A stretch of DNA of 64,000 nt from Coenobita brevimanus (lineage: Eukaryota; Arthropoda; Malacostraca; Decapoda; Coenobitidae). The notes beneath the pieces are model-generated. The model ran no database searches. It saw only the letters and a list, made by a program, of their open reading frames with translations, and was not told the DNA's origin. Made by a program: the position numbers and the translations under genes. The stretch spans positions 16,190,691 to 16,254,690 of the forward strand of contig CM064681.1 of the NCBI GenBank assembly GCA_032717465.1. Direction: 5' to 3'. Below are positions 36,000 through 48,390 of this stretch, in pieces. Position 1 is the stretch's first letter. Each line of letters starts with the position of its first letter.

Positions 36000-36740
36000 C
36001 CAAGGTTCCCGCAACACATGATACTATCTCTCGACAAGCACTCGTTACACATATCACTAACATTTTATTATAAATCATAAATATTCAACAATTGTCTTAG
36101 CAAAGTACAGTGCTTGTCCACTGAGGTCCGTCGTTGCCTGGCGTCCTTACGTCATCTGCACATCTGCTGCACACCCACAATATCCCACAACAAACACTCG
36201 TGATACGTATCACAATCATTTTGTATAAATCATAAATAATCAACAAATGTCTTAGCAAGTTACAGTACCTGTTCAGTGATGCACGTGGTTGCTAGGTCTC
36301 CTTATATCCCCACACACCTGCCACTAAGGTATCGCTAACCAGTGCTATGCACCCACAGAATTCCTTCACGAACACTCACTGCATATTTCATGTTCACTGA
36401 ACATAATGTATAAGTTCTCACTAGATGTCTTAGCAAGTTACAGTACCTGTTCAATGACGTCCATGGTTCCTAGGCATCCTTTCGTCCCCACACACCTGCT
36501 GCTAGGTATCACTAACCTACGCTATGCACCCACAAAACTCCTTCACGAACACTCGCTGCACATTTCACATTCATTGTACATAAAGTATAAGTTCTCACTA
36601 AGTGTCTTAGCAAGTTACAGTACCTGTCCAATGACGTCCGTGGTTGCTAGGCGTCTTTATGTCCCCGCATGCCTGGTGCTAAGGTATTGCTAACATACGC
36701 TACACACCCTAAATTATCCCTTCATGAACACTTGCAGCGG
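36000..36740. repeat. ~177-bp tandem satellite, four units
   Basis: The landmark GTCTTAGCAA recurs at 36093, 36249, 36426 and 36603, giving spacings of 156, 177 and 177 bp. Each unit also has an ACAGTACCTGTYCA block, GTCCGTGGTTGCTAGGCGTC and CACCCACAAAACTCCTTCAC. A partial, diverged unit may remain near 36900-36960. Confidence 0.88.
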
Positions 36741-36960
36741 AATTCATGAACACTTCACATTAAATCATACACAAATACATGACTACAACAATTATTCCAC
36801 CCCTACCTCCGCAGTTATTTATGTTTCTTATTACGGTACAACGTGACCGTGACGCAGCACCTTCGCCTCGAGATTTACGACGCGCCGCTATATTTGCACA
36901 CACCGCACTCCTTCACGAACACTTGCAGCATGTTGGTCTTATATTTCACACAAATTCATA

Positions 36961-37393
36961 CCCATGTATAATATCACTATCAAATTCCATCCCTGAACAC
37001 CTCTAATAATCCCTTCCTAACTGCGGTGTACAGGTAATGCCTGCCCCATTCCACACCATGGCTATGGCGTATGTAACGCATGCTAGTTCCAATATATCAC
37101 AAAGCCAGCCATTATAGCTTTCACACACTCTACAGTTTAGGCAATGGCTTCTCTATATATGTAAATGTACTCACATCACAGGGGCCAGGGGAGGCAGAGT
37201 GGCGAAACCCCGCTACAGTGAACACGCGTCTTTCCCCTAGGCCTAACGACTGATAATGGTTACTATTTCTTCTCAAGATATATATCTATGTTTCATCAAC
37301 AAAATCACTTCAAAATATGCTCAGAAATAATATATTATCACACTGAGTCCATAGGGGCTTCGACTCGGGTGGGAGGGGGAGAATTATGGTGAT
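36961..37393. other. no gene recognised
   Basis: Non-coding DNA between the satellite and the TTAA-bounded element. Nothing supported. Confidence 0.5.
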
Positions 37394-37397
37394 TTAA

Positions 37398-37891
37398 CCC
37401 GTTGGCTGCGGTATTTAGTTGAAAGGAACCCTTTGCCTGTGCAGCTATCTCGCCAAAACTCAACTCTCGCAAAACAACATGGAATATATATCAGTGTACT
37501 CGCCATATATCTGTGTATCCTCTGGTAAACATTTTTTTTTTTTTTTCTAAAACGCTGTGGTAATGGTGAAGTTCTGAACAGAAGTTAGAGAAGTTGGTGA
37601 CATAAAGCATCTTATATATACCGAGTGTGAGGGAAAATGGAGCATCAGAGAGGACCATAAAGTAAACTGAATACACCGATACAACTGGAAACCACATCAG
37701 GAAATGGGTGTACTCATAAAGTACGTGGCTGATGTGGACCGTGGAAAATAAGATGGATATGGCATGGATATGAATGATAGGGTGATGTTCAAGTCACATC
37801 GACACCTCGACAAAACTGTACACCTGATAATAGCTCGCTAAAATGCCTTGGTATGTTCACAAGTTAGCTAGTTAGCAACACTAAGAATTTA

Positions 37892-37925
<34 letters not shown>

Positions 37926-38162
37926 TGACCAGCCTCTAAAGTATGTAAGTCGGTGCAAACACAAACTATGGGGGAAAAAAGGGGAGTAGGCTACTGATGA
38001 AAAAGCTCATGTGTACTGTGAAAAACAAGAAAAAAGACCACTGGCTACACCACGCCCCTCATGCAAGACACCCGCGCTCTGACACACACACACACACACA
38101 CACACACAAGAAAAATACATGGATATGGGTATGGAAACAAACCATAGGGGGAAAAAAGGGGT

Positions 38163-38193
<31 letters not shown>

Positions 38194-39360
38194 ACACTGG
38201 TGGGAGACAGGAGAGACAAAGACGGGGCTCGCTCAGGTCACCACAGGGCAGGTGAGGGTAAGGGATAAATGGACGAAGGCTAGGCTGCCAGAAATCAAGT
38301 GTGCAGAGTGAATTGCACCTATTTCCTTTGTCTAATAAATCTATTTCCATACTCATGAGATGTGATTATAGAAGATGACTAACAATTTGTTGTCGGATGA
38401 GGTCGAGGAAGCCTAGTGTTCAAATATTGTGGGTGATTTCCTGCATTCCTCGCATTCCTTTTACATTGTATAGTAAGGAAGACATGGATATGGAAGAAAG
38501 AGTTATGTTCAAGTCATATAGGCACACATACATATGGATAGGATAACAGCTGGCTAAAGTGCTGTCATTATTATATGTGGTGGCTTATATAAGGGTGGTT
38601 TCAATAGAGCGGGGTCAAGGTTCAGATTTCCTGCCTTCCTCACATTCATTTGAAAATGTACAGTACTGAATGTAATATGCATGGATATGGATTACAGGGT
38701 TATGGTCAAGTCATATAGACACATAAATATACATGGGATAAAAGCTAGCTGTAAATCGCAAAATGGTTGAAGAGTCTTGATTATACTTTTTTCTTTTTTT
38801 CACTGAAAGGTGTATGGGAAACTATGGTTTGCATGTCTAACTTTCATTTCCAAGGGCTGTGGTAGCTCAGTGGTAAACGATTGAGTGGTGACAGATGTGA
38901 TTGGCTATGGAAGTGCATCGAGGGTTTTTAATCATTTTCTTTTATGATTGACTTTTTTTTTATTAAAAACTTGTGTCATTTACCTGAGGAAAATGATGAG
39001 TTCATTATCTTAAGGAAAATTACACGAGTTTGAAGAATCTGAAATGATTTTTTTATTGTAATTTCTTAGTTTTTTTTATTTATTTTTTTTTTATTCTGAG
39101 ACTCTCCCAGCTAAAAAAATATAACATAGAACATAACATGTATTGGAACACTATGCTTGGAAGTAGGATACTCCTGTGACTGCTCATTACATCCATCCTC
39201 CATCGTGACTGGCAGGTGACTGACCAGGGAGATGTGAGGAGTTAATAGGTGACGCTGTGACCTACAATCTGTCCCACTTTGGGAAGTAGGTCCGGGCCAG
39301 ATATGGGTGTATCGCATGCACTCAGGAATGTCCAGATATGGGTGTTTCAAAGCTCACGGG
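37398..39360. mobile_element. candidate TTAA-bounded non-autonomous element (piggyBac type)
   Basis: TTAA at 37394-37397 is followed by CCCGTTGGCTGCGG. CACGGG at 39355-39360 is followed by TTAA at 39361-39364, so both termini begin CCCGT when read inward and are flanked by TTAA. Only about 5-8 bp of inverted repeat is evident, so the call is tentative. No transposase was seen. It holds (GT)n at 37894-37922, (CA)n at 38082-38108 and (GA)n at 38168-38192, plus a tRNA-like segment near 38855. Confidence 0.4.
38855..38940 (+). repeat. tRNA-like SINE head (possible)
   Basis: GGCTGTGGTAGCTCAGTGGT resembles a tRNA 5' end with a box A (TAGCTCAGTGG). A box-B-like stretch (CGAGGGTTTTTAATC) lies about 55 bp downstream but is poor, and no cloverleaf can be completed. 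It is probably a SINE remnant rather than a tRNA gene. Confidence 0.4.
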
Positions 39361-39639
39361 TTAAAGGGACAGCACACATGATGCAGCTTTACAGCCTGAC
39401 TCATTCTGAGGTACTAAGGTTTCTCGCTACAGGCAGGCTCCGAGGAGGCACTAAAGTGTTACCAAGTGTTTACCTTGGAAAAGGGATGCGCCAGCTAGAA
39501 CGCGTCCAAATTTGACACAAATCAGCCTAGAACTTTTCCTTTGACGGTGTTTTTTCTTCTTTTTCACGCGATTCGCGTCAATATGCATGTATGTACCAAA
39601 CCACAAAGAATGTGATTCACATCAATGTGCCTGGGAGAG

Positions 39640-39860
39640 TTTTTTGGCTTTGGTCACCTAATGGTGGCTGTCTGTGCTGTTCCATCTCTAGGACCCTCCC
39701 TGTTGAGACCTTTATCACTGAGGTCAAACCCTATATCCTTGTCCCAGGTCTTTTTTGGTCTGCCTCTCACAACCGTACCCCCGATAGTCACAATTCTCAC
39801 CTTCCACATCCATTTATCATTTTCGATCGTCCCAATATGCACAAACCATCACAATCTACC
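39640..39860 (-). pseudogene. RTE-like LINE C-terminal remnant
   Basis: The minus-strand frame 39842-39654 reads VRGRPKKTWDKDIGFDLSDK, then GLNREGPRDGTA. The G-R-P-x-K-x-W stretch followed by a short Arg/Asp-rich end is the usual C-terminus of RTE-type LINE reverse transcriptases. Only about 60 codons survive. Confidence 0.65.
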
Positions 39861-39906
39861 CCTTCTCATTACAACACTAATACACTACAGTTCTTTATTC
39901 CAACTT

Positions 39907-40075
39907 ATGATGATGATGATGATGATGTTGATTAGTAGTAGTATTATTAGCTGTAGTAGTGCGAGTAGTAGTACTAGTATTAGTTGTAATTGTTGCAGTA
40001 TTAGTTGTAATAGCACAAAGACAAATAATAGTAGAAATAGTAGTAGTATTAGTAGTAGCAGAGTTTTATTTTGCT
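39907..40075. repeat. (GAT)n and (AGT)n trinucleotide-rich stretch
   Basis: GATGATGATGATGATGATG at 39908-39927, then imperfect AGTAGTAGTATT repeats to about 40070. Confidence 0.85.
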
Positions 40076-40333
40076 TTGCTGGAGTCTGAAGTTGCCCATC
40101 TTATAAAGTTCATCCCATCCTTTCTTCACGTCTCATAGGCGGACATATCAGTACCAGCACTGACAGGCATCTTTTTCCAGCACATGTTGGAAATGAGTGG
40201 GTTAAAAAAAATTTATAACTTTGATTTCGGAAAGTTTCCATTAAGCTGATTAAATGCATTCAGATGTAATAAGACTCAACCGTATAACACATTTTCTTAG
40301 TAAAGTCATCAACATTATGATCACATAAAATTA

Positions 40334-40645
40334 ATGCAGATCAGTGGTTATAAAATTGTCACCTTCTCTGACAGGGCACGTAAAATGTACGGACATAATT
40401 ATAGGTCCAGACCTGTGATGATGGATCGCCTGCAGATCGTGTGGATGTGGCTGGCCGGCATGTCAGTACGAGACATAGTTCATGAGACAGGAGCAAGTGC
40501 CTCCACTGTCTACCGGTGGATCCATCGCTGGCAGAAAGAAGGAACTGTGGAGACAACACTTATGATTAAAAAGCGCCAGTGTCAAACCACCTTTGAAGGG
40601 GGAACCAGAGCTCCAGAAACCAAAGTTCTACCTTTTCATCAGTGA
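40334..40645 (+). pseudogene. helix-turn-helix fragment, Tc1/mariner-superfamily-like
   Basis: The 103-codon frame contains RLQIVWMWLAGMSVRDIVHE, then TGASASTVYRWIHRWQKEGT. This fits a helix-turn-helix of the transposase or paired-like kind (trihelical, with turn AGMSVRDI and recognition helix SASTVYRWIHRW). It is the part that would bind transposon ends. The catalytic DDE domain does not follow, and the frame runs out at a TGA at 40643. I see no terminal repeats around it. It is probably the N-terminal end of a decayed transposase; a host DNA-binding protein exon is less likely. Confidence 0.5.
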
Positions 40646-40649
40646 TCCT

Positions 40650-41234
40650 CCATGATCCCTGCTTTTTATTAGTCTCAGTATTTTGTTATCACACTCAGTA
40701 CCCACCCTGTTATTAATATGTCTCCGAAACATTTGCCCAGAAAATTACCAGATATACAATAAAGGCAATGATTTTGAAGTAACTGTTAATCTAACATCTG
40801 CAATTCGGACACGTACTTATCTGCCGCGATAGCGAAGCTGGTATTGCTTACAATTTGTTTCTCTGTGTCTGTCTGTGTGCCTGTTAGCATGATAACTTCA
40901 CAACTGCTCAAAATATCACCACAAAATTTTATAGGTGCGTAGCAGGGAAAAAATCAATACCAAGCTAGAAAGTGGTTTAAGTAGGTCAAGGTCAAGGTCA
41001 TATTCCGAGCCGCACTACATATCTATCGGCTCACGGCTCGTGTGATTCCCGCCTTGGGGGGCCTCTGGTTATAACTTATTTTTGTTTCCTCCTGCAGACT
41101 TGATTGAGGTTAGGCGAGGTTTCCCCATCTGGCAGTGTTACAAACAGCCTCCATGATTCCTTAACTAAAGGTGACTCTTGTAACTGTCATAATATACTCT
41201 TATGGCAGAAATATAAAGGGCGCAAAAAGAAAAG

Positions 41235-41235
<1 letters not shown>
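40650..41235. other. no gene recognised; anonymous repeat-like segment at 40830-41010
   Basis: The stretch from CTGTCTGTGTGCCTGTTAGC to GTCAAGGTCAAGGTCA looks like an interspersed repeat, but no terminal repeats were found and no protein is encoded. Confidence 0.4.

Positions 41236-41237
<2 letters not shown>

Positions 41238-41300
<63 letters not shown>
41238..41300. repeat. (TA)n microsatellite
   Basis: About 29 TA units. Confidence 0.95.
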
Positions 41301-41301
<1 letters not shown>

Positions 41302-41309
41302 TAAATACA

Positions 41310-42685
41310 GTATATATACTTCTGGTTCCATGATGAATTTGTCATATCACGACAGGAATTTCAGAATGAATTTTTCTTCCCATCAATTAACGTTTTTTTC
41401 ATTTTTTATTTGTCCGTACACCAGGACTTTATGGAGTAAGTTTTCAGAGTTTAATGGAACTGCACTGGTAATGAGTGAGTTTCATAAAGTATGAACTTGT
41501 ATCAAATAATAAAACAGATTACAAGGTTAGCAATATACCTTTCTCCTTTCTCCTTCAGTATGGTGAAGTATTACAAATTATATTTCCTATGACGTTATTC
41601 AGCACTCGAAGAGAATTCCGGTGTTGTTCAGGTTATGAGATATAAAGACATTAATAAAAACAAAATAAAAAATAAAAACTAGATCCAGTGAACTCACCTA
41701 CAGAATTTCACACTTCATTAAAAAATCAATGTGGTCGGCAAAAGCCTGTGTCTAGCATAGCCCAGCAGTACACTCTACGTATCTTCACCCTATCACCACT
41801 TAGGGGCTGATGCTCATTGTTCATATTGAATACGTACAAGAGCTGCCTCCTTGGTGAACTACTCTGATGATACCGGAGAATTTATCCAAAGTCGACTGGT
41901 CTAATGGAGTGCTAGTAATATCAGTTATAATCACATATTATCGAGCTCTGTTCCCCAGACGTGAGCCCAACTCGAGTCCATTCAGACAATAGATAACCTC
42001 TGTAACCAGCTGACCACCCAACTAGCCGTCATTTCCTCTAGGCATACACAATTTGGTGGTCAAGACCTGTCTCCAGTTGTTGACCCACATACAAAATATC
42101 AACTGCTAAATCAATAGATTGGGACGAGGGTTGAGGGACGAGACCCGCCCCAAATATGGATTACGGTAGAGCAAATATGAAAAATAAATAGATGATTATG
42201 CATATGTTTCCCTGGCCATACACAAACTTTCAACCCTATGGCAGACTGAAGCAGTGGTAAAGAGTCAAACAGAATAGAACAATGTGTCGTTTTCAGTTCG
42301 TTCATTCTGACAAAACCAGAGTAACTTTTACTTGAGGGACCATATCTGCAAGCGGTTCTGTCTATCTGTTTCTTACTAATTCAGGGCGTTAGATGTTTTA
42401 TTTTTGTATCCGACGCTAGCAAAGTCACACTATACCACCCAGCATAATATTGCACCCTCTCACACCTCTCCCCAAGAACGGCATTAAGCGAAGTGCCCTG
42501 GAATTCCTGCATCTGTTACCTTTGCACTTGTTTGAGTATAGGAGAGAATGTATGCAGTGATAACGACAGTGTTCTTAGAAATAGGATACTATTTTTCTTC
42601 ATCGTCGGTGCCTACAATGTTCTCTTTTCCTTCCTGTACAAAAGGAAGAATTTAAATAGTTCTAAGCATTTTTTTATTTTGTCAT
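41310..42685. other. no gene recognised
   Basis: Short ORFs only. No transposon motif, RNA gene or inverted repeat could be supported. Confidence 0.5.
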
Positions 42686-42750
42686 GGAGAGAGAGAGAGA
42701 GACAGACAGACAGAGAGACACAGAGTGAGAGAGAGACAGAGAGAGAGATT
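42686..42750. repeat. (GA)n-rich microsatellite
   Basis: Imperfect GAGAGACAGACAGAGAGA repeat. Confidence 0.9.
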
Positions 42751-43785
42751 TACAAGAAACTAAAAAGAAAACTAATCCTCAAAGGGCCTTACAGTATATC
42801 CTGAGGAAGAACAATGAATGTTGTTTCCAAGTACAGGTACATGTTGCTACTCTATTAGCATGAAAAGAATATAGCAATGATGAAGGCTCTTCCTCCCCCC
42901 CCCCCACACTTTTTCCATTTATACCGCTTGCACAAACCAGTGCTTGCGCCTAGACCAAGGTAAAAAGGCCAAGACAGGAAGCAGTACAGGGAAGGAGGAA
43001 ATATTCAATCAATCACTAAGTTAGGCATACCAATGAACTGTCCAAGCATCCTTGAAGTGCACCAACAAGGCAGTGTCTAGTACTCTACTAGTGCCAGATT
43101 CAAGGTTATTATTAATCATGTACGTGAAAAAAAAATAAACTGATGTTTCATGGTGGATACACTGCAACTTAAAGTTCCATTTGTGATCCCTTGTCAATCT
43201 GGTATTTGAAGTAAGTGTGTTGGTAGTCAATGTTTTTTGGTTCATGAAGGATTATTTTAAAAAGCTTCGTAATTTCATAACACAAACAACTAGTCTCTGG
43301 CAATACGGGTCTCTGTGCAATCTACCCTGATGTCTTATGCCTGGCGGATGGGATCAGTTCAGTATTCTGCACCTGAACTGTGTTATGAATCATGAGTTCT
43401 TTCTTCAGGCTCAGCTACAAAATTGCTCTGCATTTCTAGATGGCGTCTTGCCGACACACACAACAGTTGTACAAAGAGAGGACTATCTCGATGTTATTGT
43501 ATCTTTCTATTAATGAAGACTCTGCTTTTTTCTCTCTCTCTAATTGAAGGCACTGGTTGGAGAACCTGAGGTTATTAGCGATAATTTCACTTTGGTCTTT
43601 TCCCGTTCAGTACTATCAACTGCACCAGCTAACAAAGACCATTTGGCTCATGGATTTTCAAGACCAATGTGCAGTACCTTGCATTTGTCTAAGATGAACA
43701 GTATTTGTCTCCATTCAGACCACTTATATTTTTATTAAATCTCTATGTAGTTATTCTGTCTTCTCAAGAAGTTGCTGTTGTTGCC
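42751..43785. other. no gene recognised
   Basis: Contains a C-run at 42896-42905. No supported gene. Confidence 0.5.
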
Positions 43786-44153
43786 TTTTTTTTTTTTTTT
43801 TTTTTTTTTTTACGTGTCCGACTCTGGGCAAAGGCTTCAGGGTCTATTTCTTAGGGGCAGTAACCTATCCCAAGGCCCAGTAGTCCTCCTACACCTCCAC
43901 ATGTCACCACTTCGGCGCTAACACCCACCATTCATATTGAATACATGCTACGGCTGTTTCATATAAGACTGGTATATTAGTATTAGCGGGGGTATTTTTA
44001 CGCCTTGTCGGCGGGTCATCTGGCAGATGAGGAATGTCTGTTTTTTTAGGAAATTCAAATCCTTAAACTGTTCCCTGCCCCAGCCGGGATTCGATCCTGG
44101 GTCCATTAGGACTGCAGGCCACCTCTCTACCGATTCAGCCACCGCCTCCACAG
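43786..44153 (-). mobile_element. tRNA-derived SINE with A tail
   Basis: On the minus strand, 44153-44075 forms a tRNA-like head with box A TGGCTGAATCGGTAGAG and box B GGATCGAATCCCGGC about 40 bases apart, the internal RNA polymerase III promoter. A body of about 260 bp follows, then an A tail of 26 (T-run 43786-43811). A 5'-truncated copy of the body with its tail is at 16905-17072, which proves that it is an interspersed family. I do not recognise a named SINE central domain. Confidence 0.85.
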
Positions 44154-44159
44154 GTCCAT

Positions 44160-45120
44160 CACACTGAGAAATCACCGAACCGCAGGAAACTTACGATTTC
44201 GACCAATAGCATTAGGAGGACTCTTCATGACGTTATGTTGAAGGACTCCCTTTGTTGTAGTAGTGTGGTGCATGTGGTGCGTAAGTGTGATTTGTTGCAA
44301 GAGGGAGCATTACGGGGTGGGCAAATGGTATTGTTCCTGAGTTGTATTTTATGCTGGTTGTTGCAGGGAAGCGTGTTTTCCACATCGCAGTCTAGCTACG
44401 TTTGCTGGTGTTTCTCTGGAATGTGAAATTTCTGGGGGGTGTATGTCTGGTGGTGGTGGTCCTTGGAGGATGCTATTTGGCAGAAGGTTTGGAATGCCTA
44501 TGGTGGCTGTGTTTATATACTGTATGTTTGTGAACTGTAGTGGTGGATGCAGGGAGGATTTTGATGCTGAAATATTCATTGTAGTGTTCGGCCGTTGTCC
44601 GTTTCTTGCATGTTTGTGGACGGGTTTGACGCAAGATGAAGTTGCAAGAGTGGAATGGGTCTAGAGCCGAATCAATGAACCGTGTGACTCTCAAAGTCAT
44701 ACGATTCCATATTGTAAGTGTTATTGTCCCGTTTGCTGCGTGCTCTATATATATAGTTTTGGAGCATCTTGTATTTATTCTTAAGGATTTGATTTAAATC
44801 TTTTAGAGCTTAGCCATGATTTTCTTGGTTATGGTTGGGGCCCAGCTTGGCAAGTGTTCATATAGTTTAAAGTTCAGGGAATCTTTTCGTTGTCCAAAAG
44901 AAATGCTCGGGGATGATTCAAGTCATCGAGTTTACAAGATGCCTTTGCTCTCACGTTATTCTGTGTGCTGAGAAATGGTCATCAATGCGTCCTAAATATC
45001 TCCTGCAATTCTGAGATGTCTTTTGAGTTGGACTGGTTGGTTAAACAGGGAAATATGAATATGAGATTCGTGCTTCTCTGTAATAAGGAGAGAAATGGTT
45101 GATTTAATTGATAAGGCATT
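44160..45120. other. no gene recognised
   Basis: GT-rich non-coding DNA with short ORFs only. Nothing supported. Confidence 0.5.
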
Positions 45121-46024
<904 letters not shown>

Positions 46025-46027
<3 letters not shown>

Positions 46028-47178
46028 CCAGCCATAACTAGTCCACTGCTGAACAAAGGCCTCCCCCAACCTTTTCCACGAATTCCTTGACTGAACCAAT
46101 CTTTGCCACGTTTTCTTTGCAAATTTCTCTATCTCATCTCTCCATCTCCTGTCTGGCCTTTTTCTGCTATGCTTACAATTTCTTTGTGTCCAGTCAGTCA
46201 GCCTCTTGCTCCATCAGTTATCCCTTATTCTTCCTATATGGCCTGCCCACCTTCATTTCTGTTCTTTTATAGCTTGTATAATGTATTTGACTTTAGTCTT
46301 CTCTCTCACCCAATTGATCTTTCCCTGTCTCTTAACCCTCCTCAGGTAGACCTTTGTCCACCCTTTTGCCTCAGGTAGACTTGGGTCTACCAGACCCAGG
46401 TCAGAAACAAGGTCAGAAAACACACTTTTGTTTTATTTATGACAGATTCAAACATGCTATCTTCAATGTATATGCAATACAGCCATGTAAATAAACTTAA
46501 TTTTTTAATTCATTATATATTTTTACCAATAAAAAAAAAAAAAAAAAAAAACAGTTCCTTTTTTAAATATTCAGGGAAAAAATAAAAACAAAATCTGATT
46601 GTAACTTTGCGTGGTGCAACTGGCTGTAGCAACATGGAGCTTCATGGTGTGATGTTGGGGTGTCTGAAGCTGCGACCTTATTTGCAATCAGGGAGCAAAA
46701 TACAGCACGCAAAAAAGGTAGAGGTGGGTCTCACGGACCCCCCTCCCCCATACACCAGAAACGGAGTGGAGCTCGAAATTGCCCTTTCACCCCTTACATG
46801 GGTACAAAAAGTCAGGCAGCTATCGGGGGGTACAGGGTTCCCGAGTGTTTAGAAGGTAGTTTATCAAACAAACTTTGGGGGGGGGGGTCTCAGAGACCCA
46901 GCTCTACCTGAGCAGGGTAGATATTCCCAACATTGACCTTTCCATTGCTCTCTGAGAATGGATTAATTTATTTCCCATTGATTTTGTCAGTTGCCTGGTC
47001 TCACAAACATACGTCATAGATGGAATTATACATTCTTTATATACTTTTCGTTTCATACAAACTGGCAAGCTACTTTTCATAATGTCTCTATGTTTACCGA
47101 AAGCTTTCCATCCAATTGTAGTGCGTCTTTTTTTTCGCTATCATGATCTTTCGTTAATTTTGGTATTTGTCCCAAGTA
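46025..47178 (-). pseudogene. RTE-like LINE (copy 2), C-terminal part, split by a MITE
   Basis: 46030-46335 and 46918-47178 align with 25040-25340 and 25341-25599 of LINE copy 1: the C-terminal RT end and the K/R-rich tail on the minus strand. Sequence identity is high, including a shared CCCAAGTAGTTG at its right end. The split point is a TTAA occupied by a 582-bp insertion that copy 1 lacks. The LINE 3' end borders a TA tract. Confidence 0.88.
46336..46917. mobile_element. piggyBac-like MITE (582 bp) in RTE-like LINE
   Basis: It begins CCCTCCTCAGGTAGAC and its other end, read inward, begins CCCTGCTCAGGTAGAG, giving inverted repeats of about 16 bp with two mismatches. TTAA (46332-46335) precedes it. 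The right target copy is eroded. The empty site is visible in LINE copy 1 (25330-25345), where TTAAAGATATTCC is continuous. Palindromic GGGTCTACCAGACCC and GGTCTCAGAGACC motifs and a 20-base A-run lie inside. There is no ORF of note. Confidence 0.85.
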
Positions 47179-47182
47179 GTTG

Positions 47183-47405
47183 GGAGTCTCTGTGGTACAG
47201 TGGTACAGTGTGCATTTCGTACACGCGTGAACCAGGGTTTGCGCCCCACCAGGGTAATAAACTTTGGGAGTGTTCATCCGGTCACATACTGCATTGGTGG
47301 ACACAAGGGGTGCTGCGGTTGAACCATTGTTGCTTGCTATAAAGTATGCTTGCACCCAGTCGCCTTGCGCAGGCCGATTACACTTGGTTCACAGACTACA
47401 CACAC

Positions 47406-47410
<5 letters not shown>
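47183..47410 (+). mobile_element. second tRNA-related SINE, copy 2
   Basis: The head GAGTCTCTGTGGTACAGTGG (box-A-like) is followed by AGGGTTTGCGCCCC (box-B-like) about 40 bases later. The body matches copy 1 at 45431-45640 (GGACACAAGGGGTGCTGCGG, GCCGATTACACTTGGTTCAC). It starts at the exact LINE position where the 5S-derived SINE starts in LINE copy 1, and ends in (TA)n. Confidence 0.75.

Positions 47411-47480
<70 letters not shown>
47411..47480. repeat. (TA)n microsatellite, insertion site of the LTR array
   Basis: About 34 TA units ending at the first base of LTR1. Confidence 0.95.
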
Positions 47481-47484
<4 letters not shown>

Positions 47485-48329
47485 ACAGAACACAGAGATA
47501 ATGAACACTTCAAGTGAGAATACTAAAATCACTACTTTTTACTTAGGTAAAATTACAAGTTAAAGTTTAATGCTCAAACTAACAATTAAACATTCAGGAC
47601 TCATAAGGATAATGTAATGGCAAAACAGGTTATACATATGGTTAACTGCAATAGCCTCTATTAACACAAATTTAGCAAGAGCAAGTTTATCTAAGTCAGC
47701 CGTGATAAAATGAGAAAACCGGATAATGCTCAGTTAAAGAAAGATATAATATTATTACAAATACAAAATATTACTAATACTGGCTGACAGTATGAAACCA
47801 ATATGAATCATAAAAACTTTACCAGGCTTACGAATTAACACCTTAGGCTATACAGTACAAGAAAAATCGTAATAACACTTATATTCAAATTATACAGCAG
47901 CTAGATGGCTGGAGACTTCCTGAGCACTCACAAAAATAATAATGTACTGTACAGGGGAGGACAGAGATGTAAACAGAATGAGGAGTAGATCTAAGTGGCA
48001 ACTAATGCAGAGACTGAGCTCATTATATAGGGGTCAGCAGAGCTTGATTCAACTTGTAAGAAGGAAGCACAAATGAAGGTATAGGGGACAAAGAGTTGAC
48101 AATCCTGCTCTGAACAACAGAAAGAACGACTTACTCTACTATAAGGGGAGAAGGGGGGAGTGAGGTAGAACATGCAAGCCTGGTCACTATGGAAGCCACG
48201 TGGCGAATCGTGAACAAACATGCAGCATACTGTACGTTAGGATCATACAAAGGATGATGCAATCTTGAACAAAACTGTATCATAAGTTAGAATTATACAA
48301 GGGATGATGAAATCATAGGCTATGTAACA
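47481..48329 (-). repeat. LTR1 (3' LTR of unit A)
   Basis: 849 bp with termini TGTTAC...GTAACA, matching LTR2 and LTR3. Compared with them it carries a deletion of about 30 bp near 47537 and a few other small differences. Just to its right (48330-48360), read on the minus strand, lies the purine run CTGGGGAGG, the likely polypurine tract. Confidence 0.9.
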
Positions 48330-48390
48330 CCTCCCCAGAAAGAAAAAGAAACTTACAAAGGAAATTTCTTATTACTCTAAAACAATCTGT

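Noticed and set aside
36000..36740. CRISPR-like array
   Set aside because: The units are continuous 177-bp tandem repeats without unique spacers, in a eukaryotic setting.
44075..44153. A functional tRNA gene
   Set aside because: It has box A and box B, but it continues into a SINE body with an A tail and no clean cloverleaf could be drawn.
47411..47480. Target-site duplication of the LTR array
   Set aside because: The left flank is a TA microsatellite and the right end of the array is outside the window, so no duplication can be defined.
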